From contig NZ_AUGC01000005.1 in assembly GCF_000426825.1 (NCBI RefSeq), forward strand, positions 62,001-126,000: a stretch of DNA of 64,000 nucleotides. The letters run 5' to 3'. Position numbers and translations under genes: made by a program. This stretch comes from Thermonema rossianum DSM 10300 (GTDB lineage Bacteria > Bacteroidota > Bacteroidia > Cytophagales > Thermonemataceae). The notes under the pieces were generated by a model. It searched no databases. It was not told where the DNA came from and saw only the letters and a list, made by a program, of their open reading frames with translations. Shown here in pieces: positions 8,817-17,097 of this stretch (position 1 is the stretch's first letter; each line of letters begins with the position of its first letter).

Positions 8817-10463
8817 TTAATTTTTCTCATAGACTGCAAAGAATGCATTGACATACACCAAACGACCGGCGGCGGCCATTGGGGCATTTGACCGGGGTAG
8901 AATAAGATAAGAAGCGCGAGTAGGGCAGGGAGGCTTTTGAGGAGGGTAGCCGGCTTGCCAATCCTTTTGCCCTGTATATTTCTTGTAAAGCAGTGTGGTA
9001 TATATCCAGTCGTCGTGGGTCTCAACGCAGCCGGCTTGCCGGGGAATTGCTTCAATGGCTTTATTCAAAGCGAAATAGCTCTGCCATCTGTCACTAAATG
9101 AAAGCGCATAATCTGATTGAAGCCACAGGGCTGCTGCCGCGCAGACAACCACGAGACCGGTACCATGTCTGTGCGTACCACTTGCTGTCCGTCCAAGCAT
9201 CCACCAGAAAGGCAAGGCAAGAAACAGCCATATGCGGGCGGGTGGCTGTAGTCCTTGTACGGCAGTCACTATCCAGGGTATGATGAGGAGGCAAAAAATT
9301 GCTTTGTCTTCTTTTGTAAAAGAAATAACTTTGAATTTCAATGAAAGTGTGTATGTAATCAATACCCCCCCAAAAAGCATCAGCATGAAGGGATTGCCAA
9401 AAAGAAAAAGCATCACAGACCATAGATAAGCAGGAAACCACCGGAACCATTCCGCCCTTGTCATGGAGGCAATAAATGGCGACTGCCAAAAAAGCCAGCC
9501 TTGTGTCAACACGAAGGGGGCATACAGCAAGGTTGTGAAGAAAATCACTTGCAGGTGCATCCAAATGAGCCACCTCCGGCGGAATCCATAGCCCCATGCG
9601 CAAGCAGCTGCCAGAGCCAGCCATGCATACAAGTGGGTCGGCAAGGTATAAAAAGCCAAGCAGTTGACACAGACAAAAAAACGGCGGGCAAGTATCGAAT
9701 GCCCGAGTGCAGGCAGCAGGCGCAAGGCAAACGCCACCCAAAAACCATGTAAAATATAAGCGCGCCCCAAGCCGGCATATACCATCACGCCCTCTATCCC
9801 ATGAAAAGCTACCAGCAGCAAAGCAGCAATGGGAGGCGATAGTTTCCACCGGCGCAGCGCCGTGTCTGTCAATAACATGCCCAGGGCAACAACAGCCAGC
9901 AGGGAGGGAAGCTTAACAGCCCAGAAAGCAGGCAGGAATTTGTCGAGCAAAGCCGCGCATAAATTATAGAACACATGATGGTTGGGACCGGGATAATAGG
10001 TAAGACACACAAGCACTCCCCGCCGGATAAGGTGTACATACCCAAAAGCTTCGTCTATATGAGGCAGAGGAAAACGCGCGATTTCGAAAGCATACCATAT
10101 GCCCGTAAATAGAGGCAAAAGCAGTACTATTGCGCGGGCTTGAAGTGAATTCTTGTAAAAATCCAATATACTTTGAGATTCAATGTGTAAGCTGCGTGCC
10201 AATTCCTTGCTTTTCCGGCAGACATAGGGCAGTATGCCAAACAGAAGGGAAGTGCCCACAGCTATGATGACTCGTGCAGTATGCCACCGCCAAGGCGGAA
10301 ATAGCTCTTGCAGCTTTTGGCTCTGTGTATGCGACAGGGCATAATGTTCAGAAAGCCATGCTATCAGCTGTTCATAAGAACAGCTTTGAAGCAGCACCCA
10401 AGTGAAGATAAAAAGGAGTCCCGCGCCGTACAGGCTTTTGATGGATAGCTTCTGCATAGGCAT
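8817..10463 (-). CDS. GT-C-like polytopic membrane protein, probable glycosyltransferase
   Basis: This 548-residue protein has about 11-12 hydrophobic segments. After a membrane helix it carries PHIDEAFGYVHL, an acidic DE motif typical of the first extracytoplasmic loop of GT-C enzymes (PMT/ArnT type), and then YYPGPNHHVFYN. A soluble C-terminal region follows (about 470-548, including CVETHDDWIYTTLLYKKY). GT-C enzymes transfer sugars from polyprenyl-phosphate donors on the outer face of the membrane. The family is inferred from topology and this motif only. It is upstream of, and probably co-transcribed with, the hexapeptide acyltransferase. An alternative start two codons later is possible. 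Confidence 0.72.
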   Translation of the reverse strand: MPMQKLSIKSLYGAGLLFIFTWVLLQSCSYEQLIAWLSEHYALSHTQSQKLQELFPPWRWHTARVIIAVGTSLLFGILPYVCRKSKELARSLHIESQSILDFYKNSLQARAIVLLLPLFTGIWYAFEIARFPLPHIDEAFGYVHLIRRGVLVCLTYYPGPNHHVFYNLCAALLDKFLPAFWAVKLPSLLAVVALGMLLTDTALRRWKLSPPIAALLLVAFHGIEGVMVYAGLGRAYILHGFWVAFALRLLPALGHSILARRFFVCVNCLAFYTLPTHLYAWLALAAACAWGYGFRRRWLIWMHLQVIFFTTLLYAPFVLTQGWLFWQSPFIASMTRAEWFRWFPAYLWSVMLFLFGNPFMLMLFGGVLITYTLSLKFKVISFTKEDKAIFCLLIIPWIVTAVQGLQPPARIWLFLALPFWWMLGRTASGTHRHGTGLVVVCAAAALWLQSDYALSFSDRWQSYFALNKAIEAIPRQAGCVETHDDWIYTTLLYKKYTGQKDWQAGYPPQKPPCPTRASYLILPRSNAPMAAAGRLVYVNAFFAVYEKN

Positions 10464-10550
10464 TTATTTACGATGCAAGATAGGAAATTGAAGGAAGCGA
10501 TTGCGCCCGAAAATATACGCTGCTTCTTGCTGTATTTATTAAATAAAGCA

Positions 10551-10645
10551 TGTCATTCGAACGAGCGAAGCGAGTGAGTTCAAATCCAACCATATCACAA
10601 TAAAAGCAAAAGAAGAGGTTGCCCGCTTGCGCTCAGAGGAGACAA
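10551..10645. repeat. Dispersed repeat, second inverted pair
   Basis: A unit at 10551-10585 (TGTCATTCGAACGAGCGAAG) faces a degenerate inverted unit at 10611-10645 (GCCCGCTTGCGCTCAGAGGA). It resembles the elements at 7817 and 33990. The rest of the gene-free stretch 10464-10881 holds an AT-rich run near 10735-10765 and no clear gene. Confidence 0.55.
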
Positions 10646-10881
10646 GGGGGCGTTTTAAAGAGAACAAGAGGCAGAAACAAGCAAGAAGGCAAGATGAAAT
10701 AGGTGATTTTTTAAAAAAAAATCACTTGCGTGATAGTATTATTATTGTTATTATTTTATTACTAAACCATCAAGCTGCGAACGCAGGGCATGCGATGTCG
10801 GCTAAGTATGCTTTCCGGAGTTCGAAGCTTGCGCCATTGACGTCGTCTAAACCACATTTCACTCCAAAAAAAGATAAAATC

Positions 10882-11853
10882 ATGAAACAGCTACATGTTC
10901 AAATTAAGTTGTGGTGCTTGCTGCTGTGCTTGTTGCCGGTAGCATGTCACAATCCGGAGGTGAATGCCCCGGAGGAGCAATTTCAACAGCTGGATGAGAC
11001 CGCAGATGTGCCCTTTAGTGGCGATGTTCTTTTCGTGCCGGAGGGAAGCCGCCTGGAGCAACGCGCTGCCGAAGACTTCGTGCGTTTTGAGTTGCCGGAA
11101 GGCTACGCTTTTGTAGGAAAAGATGAAAGAGGGGAGCCTTTTTTGATAGTAGAGCCTGTGGGTGTAATATGCACCTGTTTGGATGGTGGAGGTGGTTGTA
11201 GCCCCGTTAGGAGAGGGAGTAACTTTGACTGCTTAATGACTACTTGTGGGAACTGTAGGAAAGAGGCATATAGACTTTCGGGTGAAGGGAAGCAAAAATT
11301 TGAACTCTTGGGAGTCGTTTACAAAGGGAAGGCGGAAGAAGCGCTTTCATTATTTGGAGACAAAGAGCCGCCTGTCCTGCGAATTGTTTCTGTGGGCGCG
11401 GATGAGCAAGCTGCCCGGCAGCTTTCGTTCATGGAAGGCTTTGCTTTGGTTTCTGCCGGTCTTTTGGAGCAGGACAAGCTTATTCCCGCGCCTTTCCACA
11501 AAGAATATCTCGATTTGCCGGGCGTGCGGGCTGCTGTGAACGAATGGGCAGAGAATCTGAAAACTGCCGGATGGAATGAAGAGATGCAAAAACACTTTGC
11601 CGCTACAGGAGAGCTGCCCAAAGGATTTGTTTTGGTAAAAGCTGCCATTTATGGCATACCGGTTGCTTTGGTAACCCCACAAGGCAATGACCTTAACCGC
11701 TGGGCACTACTGAAGAGGGCCGCGGGAGTAGTGGAAATAGAAGGAGGGGTGAAGTGCTCGTGTTTGAAAGGAGGAAGTGTATGCCCGAAGAACAGTATGC
11801 TTGGAGTGGTTTACTGTGACGCGAGCAATTGCAAAAGCTGCAAGATGGAATAA
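10882..11853 (+). CDS. Lipoprotein with duplicated six-cysteine module, function unknown
   Basis: This 323-residue protein has a lipoprotein signal with the lipobox cysteine at C22 (LLPVAC). It carries two cysteine modules of identical spacing, C-x-C-x6-C-x10-C-x4-C-x2-C. The first is C97, C99, C106, C117, C122 and C125. The second is C292, C294, C301, C312, C317 and C320, ending three residues from the C-terminus. The first and third-to-last positions share CxCLxGGxxC. Between them is a cysteine-poor region of about 165 residues. The pattern suggests two metal sites or disulfide knots in the periplasm or on the cell surface. I do not recognise a named family. The ATG at 10882 is preferred to an in-frame start at 10627, which lies in repeat DNA. 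Confidence 0.82.
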   Translation: MKQLHVQIKLWCLLLCLLPVACHNPEVNAPEEQFQQLDETADVPFSGDVLFVPEGSRLEQRAAEDFVRFELPEGYAFVGKDERGEPFLIVEPVGVICTCLDGGGGCSPVRRGSNFDCLMTTCGNCRKEAYRLSGEGKQKFELLGVVYKGKAEEALSLFGDKEPPVLRIVSVGADEQAARQLSFMEGFALVSAGLLEQDKLIPAPFHKEYLDLPGVRAAVNEWAENLKTAGWNEEMQKHFAATGELPKGFVLVKAAIYGIPVALVTPQGNDLNRWALLKRAAGVVEIEGGVKCSCLKGGSVCPKNSMLGVVYCDASNCKSCKME

Positions 11854-11882
11854 GAAGCAAGTCTTTTAGCGGGGTAGCATTT

Positions 11883-11920
11883 GCCGGAAGAAGCCACCGT
11901 GCTTTCTTCCGGCTTTTTTT
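11883..11920 (+). terminator. Intrinsic terminator after the cysteine-module lipoprotein
   Basis: A 10-bp stem (GCCGGAAGAA at 11883-11892 with TTCTTCCGGC at 11904-11913) is followed by seven Ts. Confidence 0.9.
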
Positions 11921-12005
11921 ATGACGCGCTTGCCGCTATTCATACGCCTTTCTTTCCCTTTACACGATTTTCACTAATTTGCCTTTATCCCAATGTTTTT
12001 GCGAT

Positions 12006-12410
12006 ATGCGTGCTTTGCTACCCAAGAAACGATGGTTTTTCTGGATGCTTTACTTCCTGCCTTTTGTATTGATGCGGGATGTATATCCCTTTTTTCGTTT
12101 TTCGATGTTTGCCACGCCCGTGTCGCGGGCGGCTTATACCGAGCGCTACGAATGGTATGTTCGGCAAAGCCGGGCGGAAAAGTGGCAGCTGCTTGCCCCC
12201 GAAGTCATCGGCTTGGATGAAGCCCTTTTTTATTACCGTGCAAGGAGGGCCAACATCACAAAGCAGGGTAGTGCCTTCTTGGCAATACTTATGGAAGTGT
12301 ATCGTCAAAAGAGAGAAGCGCTGCCGGCAGCAAGCTTGCTGGTAGAAAAGCGCTTTAAACAGGGGCAATATCTCGATTCGCTGGTGGTGGCTCAATGGAC
12401 AAGACCATGA
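12006..12410 (+). CDS. Small membrane-anchored protein upstream of an HTTM protein
   Basis: This 134-residue protein is not recognised. It has one N-terminal transmembrane or signal-anchor segment (KKRWFFWMLYFLPFVL, about residues 7-22), then an amphipathic, basic and acidic region of about 110 residues. I chose the ATG at 12006 because it immediately precedes the anchor. An upstream in-frame start at 11979 would add nine residues of no evident signal character. Its end overlaps the next gene by 16 bases, so the two are probably translated together and may act as a pair in the membrane. Confidence 0.68.
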   Translation: MRALLPKKRWFFWMLYFLPFVLMRDVYPFFRFSMFATPVSRAAYTERYEWYVRQSRAEKWQLLAPEVIGLDEALFYYRARRANITKQGSAFLAILMEVYRQKREALPAASLLVEKRFKQGQYLDSLVVAQWTRP

Positions 12411-13516
12411 AAAGCAGATACCTGAAGAGTACCTTATGGGGTTTGGCGGCTTTGCTTGCTTTGTGGGCTATGTACGGATGGTGGCTGCGCCCGCAGGTGA
12501 AGGCATTTTTATGGACAGGCGAAGAAAACATGGTGTCCCGCTTGGTGGCTGTTTTCTATCCTCGCTTTGCCATAGAGCGCCACCGTTTCGATGCCTCGTA
12601 TTTTCTTTTCCTGGCAGACCAAATGGTGTTGCGTGCAACTGTGATGCTGCTGAGCCTGGGCGCGTGGTTGCTGTGGCAAAGCAGCAGGCGGGTGCGTGCC
12701 GTGGCGGTCCTTCCTGTGGCTACTCATGAGTATTTTTTGCGTTATTTCGCTTTGGTCTTGCTGATATATACCTATGATTGGTGCTATTCTTTCTACAAGC
12801 TGTCATTTTTTACGGACTTTTTCGAGCCTTTGTGGCTTATTCGTCCGCTGCCCGGCTTTTCTTTGCCTTGGCTGTGGACGCTGTGGACAGTGATGGTGCT
12901 GGCTGCCTTGCGTTGCTTGTGGCTGGGCAGGGGGGCATTGCTGCCTGCGTTGCTGTTTGTGGTGTTGCAAGCCTATTTGTACAGTTTTGGCAAAATGGAT
13001 CATACTTTTGCCCCCTTTACCTATGTGTGTTTGCTGATGCCTTGGTGGGAAAGGCAGGGGCGTATATGGCGCAAGGAAGGGCGCTCGTTTGGCAGTGCGG
13101 AAGTGCTGCAGTGGGTACGTGTGGCCATTGCGCTTTGCTATGTGCAGGCGGGTATGGAGAAGCTACTGCTGGGGGGGAGTGCCTGGTGGAATGCCGGCCA
13201 CTTGCGTACTTTTTTGCTGGTGCACGGGCAAGCCGCAGGACGTGCTTTGGCAGCTTCGCCTGATTCGCTTCTCGAGGCTGCTTCCTTGCTTGTGTTGCTG
13301 TGGCAGCTGGCGTTTGTGGGCATATTGCACCGCAAGGGACGCTACTTTTTTGCCATCACAGGTTTTTTATTTCATCTTGCCAATTATTTGTTTTTGGGAG
13401 TTGGCTGGTGGCTGCATACGTATGTGTGGTGTTATCCTTTCTTTTTTGACAGCTTGTCAGTTGTGGAACGGCTTGCACGATTTTTGAAAGCAAAGACTTA
13501 TAGACAAAAACAATGA
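12395..13516 (+). CDS. HTTM-like polytopic membrane protein (vitamin K-dependent carboxylase-like family)
   Basis: This 373-residue protein has about eight hydrophobic helices. The pattern YDWCYSFYKLSFF, then LYSFGKMDHTFAPFTYVCLL, then CYVQAGMEKLLLGGSAWW resembles the HTTM module shared by bacterial relatives of the vitamin K-dependent gamma-carboxylase, including the Y-x-QAG-x-EK segment. Bacterial members are mostly uncharacterised. It overlaps the preceding small membrane protein by 16 bases and ends 65 bases before the hydroxylase. A methionine five codons in is an alternative start. Family placement is by pattern only. Confidence 0.65.
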   Translation: MDKTMKSRYLKSTLWGLAALLALWAMYGWWLRPQVKAFLWTGEENMVSRLVAVFYPRFAIERHRFDASYFLFLADQMVLRATVMLLSLGAWLLWQSSRRVRAVAVLPVATHEYFLRYFALVLLIYTYDWCYSFYKLSFFTDFFEPLWLIRPLPGFSLPWLWTLWTVMVLAALRCLWLGRGALLPALLFVVLQAYLYSFGKMDHTFAPFTYVCLLMPWWERQGRIWRKEGRSFGSAEVLQWVRVAIALCYVQAGMEKLLLGGSAWWNAGHLRTFLLVHGQAAGRALAASPDSLLEAASLLVLLWQLAFVGILHRKGRYFFAITGFLFHLANYLFLGVGWWLHTYVWCYPFFFDSLSVVERLARFLKAKTYRQKQ

Positions 13517-13547
13517 CCTGCATCAATAGCAGATGATTTTTTTCTCT

Positions 13548-13555
13548 TAGATTTG
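13548..13555 (+). promoter_or_regulatory. Bacteroidota -7 box (TAGATTTG)
   Basis: TAGATTTG matches TAnnTTTG and lies 26 bases before the hydroxylase ATG, consistent with a separate promoter for that gene. Confidence 0.5.
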
Positions 13556-13581
13556 CTACGAATCAAAAAACAGGGGAGCTC

Positions 13582-14472
13582 ATGGAAAGTCTTTTTTGGC
13601 ATATTTTGGACGGCGGCATGGCAAAGACCATAGCGGCTATTTCGTACATCGTACTGATAACCATAGAGATTGTTATTGCAGTTCGCAAGAACCTGAAACT
13701 ATATAGCACCCGGGATACTTTCAACAACCTGATGCTGGGGGCTATTACCTCTGTCGTAAAAATTTTTATTAAAGGGGTTACGCTCGCTTTCTTTGGTTAC
13801 TTGCATCAACAATATGCGCTGTTCGATATCCCCGCCAATGCATGGTGGAGTATTTTACTTTTATTTTTACTCAACGATTTGACTTTTTACTGGTACCACC
13901 GTTTAGGGCACGAAAGCCGTTTCTTCTGGGCTACGCATGTGGCGCACCATTCATCACAGCTGTTCAATTTTTCTACTGCCATCCGTGGCAACTTCATTCA
14001 TTTCTTCTACCGCTTTTTCTTCTGGGCGCCTTTGGCTATTCTGGGCTTCGACCCGCTGATGATTGTGCTGATTGATGAAATTGGCTTTTATTACCAAATG
14101 TTCATACATACCAAAACCATTGGCAAGCTGCATCCCGTGATTGAGTTCATTTTCAACACGCCTTCGCATCACCGGGTGCACCATGGCAGCAACCCGGCGT
14201 ACATAGACAAGAACTATGGCGCAGTGCTTATTATCTGGGACCGTCTGTTTGGCACCTTCGCCGAAGAAAAAGAGGAAGTGCGCTACGGCTTGACCAAAAA
14301 TCTGACTAAACAAAATGTGCCTACCATCTTATTGCATGAATTCCAAGCTATTGCACAAGACGTGGCTCATGCGCCCGACTGGAAAAGCAAGTGGCGTTAT
14401 GTATTTGGGCACCCGGGCTGGCGCCATGATCAGGAAAATACACAAAAGGCAGAATATGCCAATTCCAATTAG
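13582..14472 (+). CDS. Sterol desaturase/fatty acid hydroxylase superfamily protein
   Basis: This 296-residue membrane protein has the histidine clusters of the di-iron hydroxylase superfamily: HRLGH (H106-H110), HVAHH (about 119-123) and HHRVHHG (about 194-200). Several membrane helices surround the clusters. Members hydroxylate or desaturate lipids such as fatty acids, carotenoids or alkylglycerols with O2 and an electron donor. All three boxes are intact, so it is probably active. The substrate is not shown. It is flanked by its own promoter box and by a gap of about 165 bases before the channel gene. Confidence 0.87.
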   Translation: MESLFWHILDGGMAKTIAAISYIVLITIEIVIAVRKNLKLYSTRDTFNNLMLGAITSVVKIFIKGVTLAFFGYLHQQYALFDIPANAWWSILLLFLLNDLTFYWYHRLGHESRFFWATHVAHHSSQLFNFSTAIRGNFIHFFYRFFFWAPLAILGFDPLMIVLIDEIGFYYQMFIHTKTIGKLHPVIEFIFNTPSHHRVHHGSNPAYIDKNYGAVLIIWDRLFGTFAEEKEEVRYGLTKNLTKQNVPTILLHEFQAIAQDVAHAPDWKSKWRYVFGHPGWRHDQENTQKAEYANSN

Positions 14473-14638
14473 GGGTAGCCGTTGTTTTTGAGCACATAAG
14501 GATAAAAGGCGGCGAGGACATGACGTTCGTCGCTTTTTTTATTATTTGCGCTTTGTAGTGAGCCTATTTTTTTTGCTTCTTGCGGTGACCTTTCCATGTT
14601 TTGTTGTCCATAAGTTCGACTGAAAAGGAGCATCTCAT

Positions 14639-15472
14639 ATGGTTGCAAAGTACTACTCTCAAAAAGAAGGCTTACAGGGCTGGCGCAAGCGTTGGCATGA
14701 AATCATTTTCGAAGCCGAAACACCGGAGGGGCGCCTGTTTGATGTGTGGTTGCTGGTAGCCATCTTGTTGAGTATTGTGCTTGTGATGCTGGAGAGCGTG
14801 CGCGAAATCAACGAGCAGTACGGCGAGTGGCTGCGCTATGGCGAGTGGTTCTTTACCTTGTTGTTTACGCTTGAATACATCGCCCGGCTGCTGACCGTGC
14901 GTAGTCCGTGGCGCTATGCCGTCAGTCCCCTGGGCATCATTGACCTTCTGTCTATACTGCCTACTTACATGAGTTTGTTGTTTGCGGGCACACAGTATTT
15001 TATGGTGATACGTGTACTGCGTCTGTTGCGTGTTTTTCGCATTCTTAAGTTGGCTCATTATGTGCACGAAGCGCGGGTGTTGGGCACTGCCTTGCAGGCA
15101 AGCCGTGAAAAAATAATTGTTTTCTTGATGGCCGTGCTTAGCTTGGTTATTATTCTGGGTACCATCATGTATTGGGTGGAAGGACCTGAAAATGGCTTTA
15201 CCAGCATACCGCGCAGCATTTACTGGGCTATAGTGACACTCACCACCGTGGGTTATGGCGACATAGCGCCCGCAACACCTTTGGGGCAATTCATCTCTTC
15301 TTTGGTCATGATTCTTGGCTATGGAATTTTGGCGGTGCCCACAGGCATTGTTACTTCGGAACTGACGCATGTTAAAGTAAAAGACATTTCGACCCGGGCA
15401 TGCGATAACTGCGGCGCCGAAGGGCACGACAACGATGCCGTTTTTTGCAAATACTGTGGTGGCAAATTGTGA
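14639..15472 (+). CDS. Voltage-gated-type potassium channel with C-terminal zinc ribbon
   Basis: This 277-residue protein has six predicted membrane helices. S4 is rich in arginine (VIRVLRLLRVFRILKL, about residues 122-138). A pore helix and the K+ selectivity filter TVGYGD follow (about residues 201-206), then S6. After S6, a short cytoplasmic tail carries a zinc ribbon of C255-x2-C258-x11-C270-x2-C273. Kv-like channels conduct K+ in response to voltage. The zinc ribbon is an uncommon add-on and may assemble or regulate the tetramer. A purine-rich AAAAGGAG stretch lies about eight bases before the ATG. It appears monocistronic or shares a transcript with the DUF2490 gene 47 bases downstream. 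Confidence 0.9.
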   Translation: MVAKYYSQKEGLQGWRKRWHEIIFEAETPEGRLFDVWLLVAILLSIVLVMLESVREINEQYGEWLRYGEWFFTLLFTLEYIARLLTVRSPWRYAVSPLGIIDLLSILPTYMSLLFAGTQYFMVIRVLRLLRVFRILKLAHYVHEARVLGTALQASREKIIVFLMAVLSLVIILGTIMYWVEGPENGFTSIPRSIYWAIVTLTTVGYGDIAPATPLGQFISSLVMILGYGILAVPTGIVTSELTHVKVKDISTRACDNCGAEGHDNDAVFCKYCGGKL

Positions 15473-15519
15473 TTTGTGATAAAGCAAACCTCACTTCCAA
15501 TCAAAAAATATCAATAATT

Positions 15520-16221
15520 ATGAAACAAAATGTATTGAAAAACACTTTTTTACTCTTTTTTGCCTGTCTGACTGTGACACAAGCACAGGTAAAAGAGCGG
15601 CAAAACGGCTGGCTTATGGCTTTCGGGCGCTATGCGCTGAATGAACACTGGGACCTGCACGCCGAAACACAGTTGCGCTATTATGAAATAGTCGGCTATC
15701 CTTTTCAGCACTTGTTTCGTGGTGAGTTGTTGCGTAAGGTGAATGACAATTTGACCATAGACGCGGGATATACTTATATCGAAGAATTTCCCTACGACGA
15801 AGTGGGAGCGCCGGAAAAGAGCTTCGAGCATAACATGTTTGAAGACATTTTCTTTGCCCACCCTCTGGGAGCGCTGAAAGCCATACACCGCTACCGTATA
15901 GAGCAACGTTGGACGCACAGAATATCCGATATAAACGCTTCTTTTTCCAACCGCTTTCGCTATGCTTTGACGTTGCAATATCCTTTGCCGAAAAGCAAGT
16001 GGTTTTTCAGCGTTATGGATGAAATTTTCATCCACACCTTTAAGGGCGGGGACTTGTTCAACCAAAACTGGACTTGGGCAGGTATTGGGCGCAAAATGAG
16101 TGAGCACTTAACCGTAGAGGCGGGCTACCTCAATCAGTATATATCCATGCCTTGGCGCAACGACTTTACGGCTGCCAGCAACCACACAATACGCATGGTG
16201 CTCGCCTATCGTATCAAATAA
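15520..16221 (+). CDS. DUF2490 family outer-membrane beta-barrel-like protein
   Basis: This 233-residue protein has a signal peptide (about 1-22, ending TVTQAQ) followed by alternating aromatic strands: LHAETQLRYYEI, RGELLRKV, AGYTYIEEF, HRYRIEQRW, SNRFRYALTLQYP. It ends in an aromatic and basic strand (RMVLAYRIK). This is the DUF2490 pattern of Bacteroidota, presumed to be a small outer-membrane barrel of unknown function. The ATG at 15520 directly precedes the signal peptide. It lies 47 bases after the channel gene and is followed by a terminator. Confidence 0.83.
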   Translation: MKQNVLKNTFLLFFACLTVTQAQVKERQNGWLMAFGRYALNEHWDLHAETQLRYYEIVGYPFQHLFRGELLRKVNDNLTIDAGYTYIEEFPYDEVGAPEKSFEHNMFEDIFFAHPLGALKAIHRYRIEQRWTHRISDINASFSNRFRYALTLQYPLPKSKWFFSVMDEIFIHTFKGGDLFNQNWTWAGIGRKMSEHLTVEAGYLNQYISMPWRNDFTAASNHTIRMVLAYRIK

Positions 16222-16238
16222 TCAATTAATACAATGTG

Positions 16239-16284
16239 ACCGGTGCAGGTATTTCATAAAAAGACGCTTGCGCCGGTTTTTTGC
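16239..16284 (+). terminator. Probable terminator after the DUF2490 gene
   Basis: A stem of 16239-16247 with 16269-16277 (one G-T or mismatch position) is followed by a T-rich stretch. The rest of 16285-16410 holds nothing I can identify. Confidence 0.65.
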
Positions 16285-16410
16285 TTGTCGAAACAATGAA
16301 GGGAGTGGCTTTGAAACCGGGAGAAAAGTGTTGTCTGAAAGGCGGTTTTTGCTTGTTTTTCTATTGAAACAGCCGGAAGCGAGAAGGAAAGAGGGACTCT
16401 TTATTTAATA

Positions 16411-16439
16411 AAAAAGCTCTCTTGCAAAAGCAGAGAGCT
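16411..16439 (-). terminator. Terminator of the 44-residue membrane protein gene
   Basis: An 8-bp stem (AGCTCTCT/AGAGAGCT, 16415-16422 with 16432-16439) is followed on the minus strand by a T run. Confidence 0.8.
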
Positions 16440-16454
16440 GTAATACGACATCCA

Positions 16455-16589
16455 TTAACTTAACCATGCTGCCAGCAAAAGCATCAACAGCAGGATGGCC
16501 ATCAGCAAAGGACGGTCTTTTTTCTTGGCTTTGCCCCAAACAACCGGATCCAAGCTGTATTTGTAACGTTTTTCATATAGTGTCTTCAT
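16455..16589 (-). CDS. 44-residue single-helix membrane protein
   Basis: A short ORF encodes 44 residues: a basic N-terminal half (MKTLYEKRYKYSLDP and GKAKKKDRP) and a C-terminal hydrophobic helix (LLMAILLLMLLLAAWLS). A near-perfect Shine-Dalgarno sequence (GAGGAGGT) lies about five bases before the ATG at 16589, and an intrinsic terminator follows the stop. These two signals strongly support a real gene even though it is below usual length cut-offs. It should insert in the inner membrane with the basic end in the cytoplasm. The function is unknown, and no clear neighbour pairing is seen. Confidence 0.8.
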   Translation of the reverse strand: MKTLYEKRYKYSLDPVVWGKAKKKDRPLLMAILLLMLLLAAWLS

Positions 16590-16701
16590 AGCCACCTCCT
16601 CTTTTTTGTTATCCCTCTGTTAATTTTGTGTTAAATTAATGTTAAGTGTAATTACGAATGTAAGCAATAATACGTAAAAATGCAACAAAGGATACAAAAA
16701 A

Positions 16702-17097
16702 TTAGTTTACCATTTTTACGGCATAGCCACTGACTTTGTATCCATAGTACTGCGTATTGACAAAGAGCGTATAATCTACGTCTATGACTGCATCGGCGCC
16801 CAGTTTGCGGGCTTTTTCTGCCAGCTGATAAATCAGTATTTCCTTTTCGGTCATATTATAGCCTTTGGGCATTTGCCCGTATTTTTCCAGCAGGTCTTCC
16901 CTTAGCCCCCTGTTACCGGTATTGGGGCGGGTGTCGCTTAGCTCAACAAGCTCAATAATACGGTAAGGTTCGGTGAGTGTTTCGCCCTTGTAATGCACAG
17001 GGATAGGATAGGGGGCTTGTTGTCGTATGGGCAGCATACAGCCGGGAAGCCAAAGTATTAGCCCCAGAATGCACCAACGGTAAACAACAAGGCGCAA
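16702..17097 (-). CDS. Small lipoprotein, possible YbjQ-like domain
   Basis: This is a protein of about 131 residues if it starts at a TTG at 17097. That start gives a compact lipoprotein signal with basic residues, a hydrophobic core and lipobox LPGC. The mature part ends with AEKARKLGADAVIDVDY and GYKVSGYAVKM, which faintly resembles YbjQ/UPF0145-type domains that form small beta-rich oligomers. An in-frame ATG at 17163 would add 22 unlikely residues inside menA. The start overlaps the menA end by 40 bases, suggesting coupled expression. The family is uncertain. Confidence 0.65.
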   Translation of the reverse strand: MRLVVYRWCILGLILWLPGCMLPIRQQAPYPIPVHYKGETLTEPYRIIELVELSDTRPNTGNRGLREDLLEKYGQMPKGYNMTEKEILIYQLAEKARKLGADAVIDVDYTLFVNTQYYGYKVSGYAVKMVN

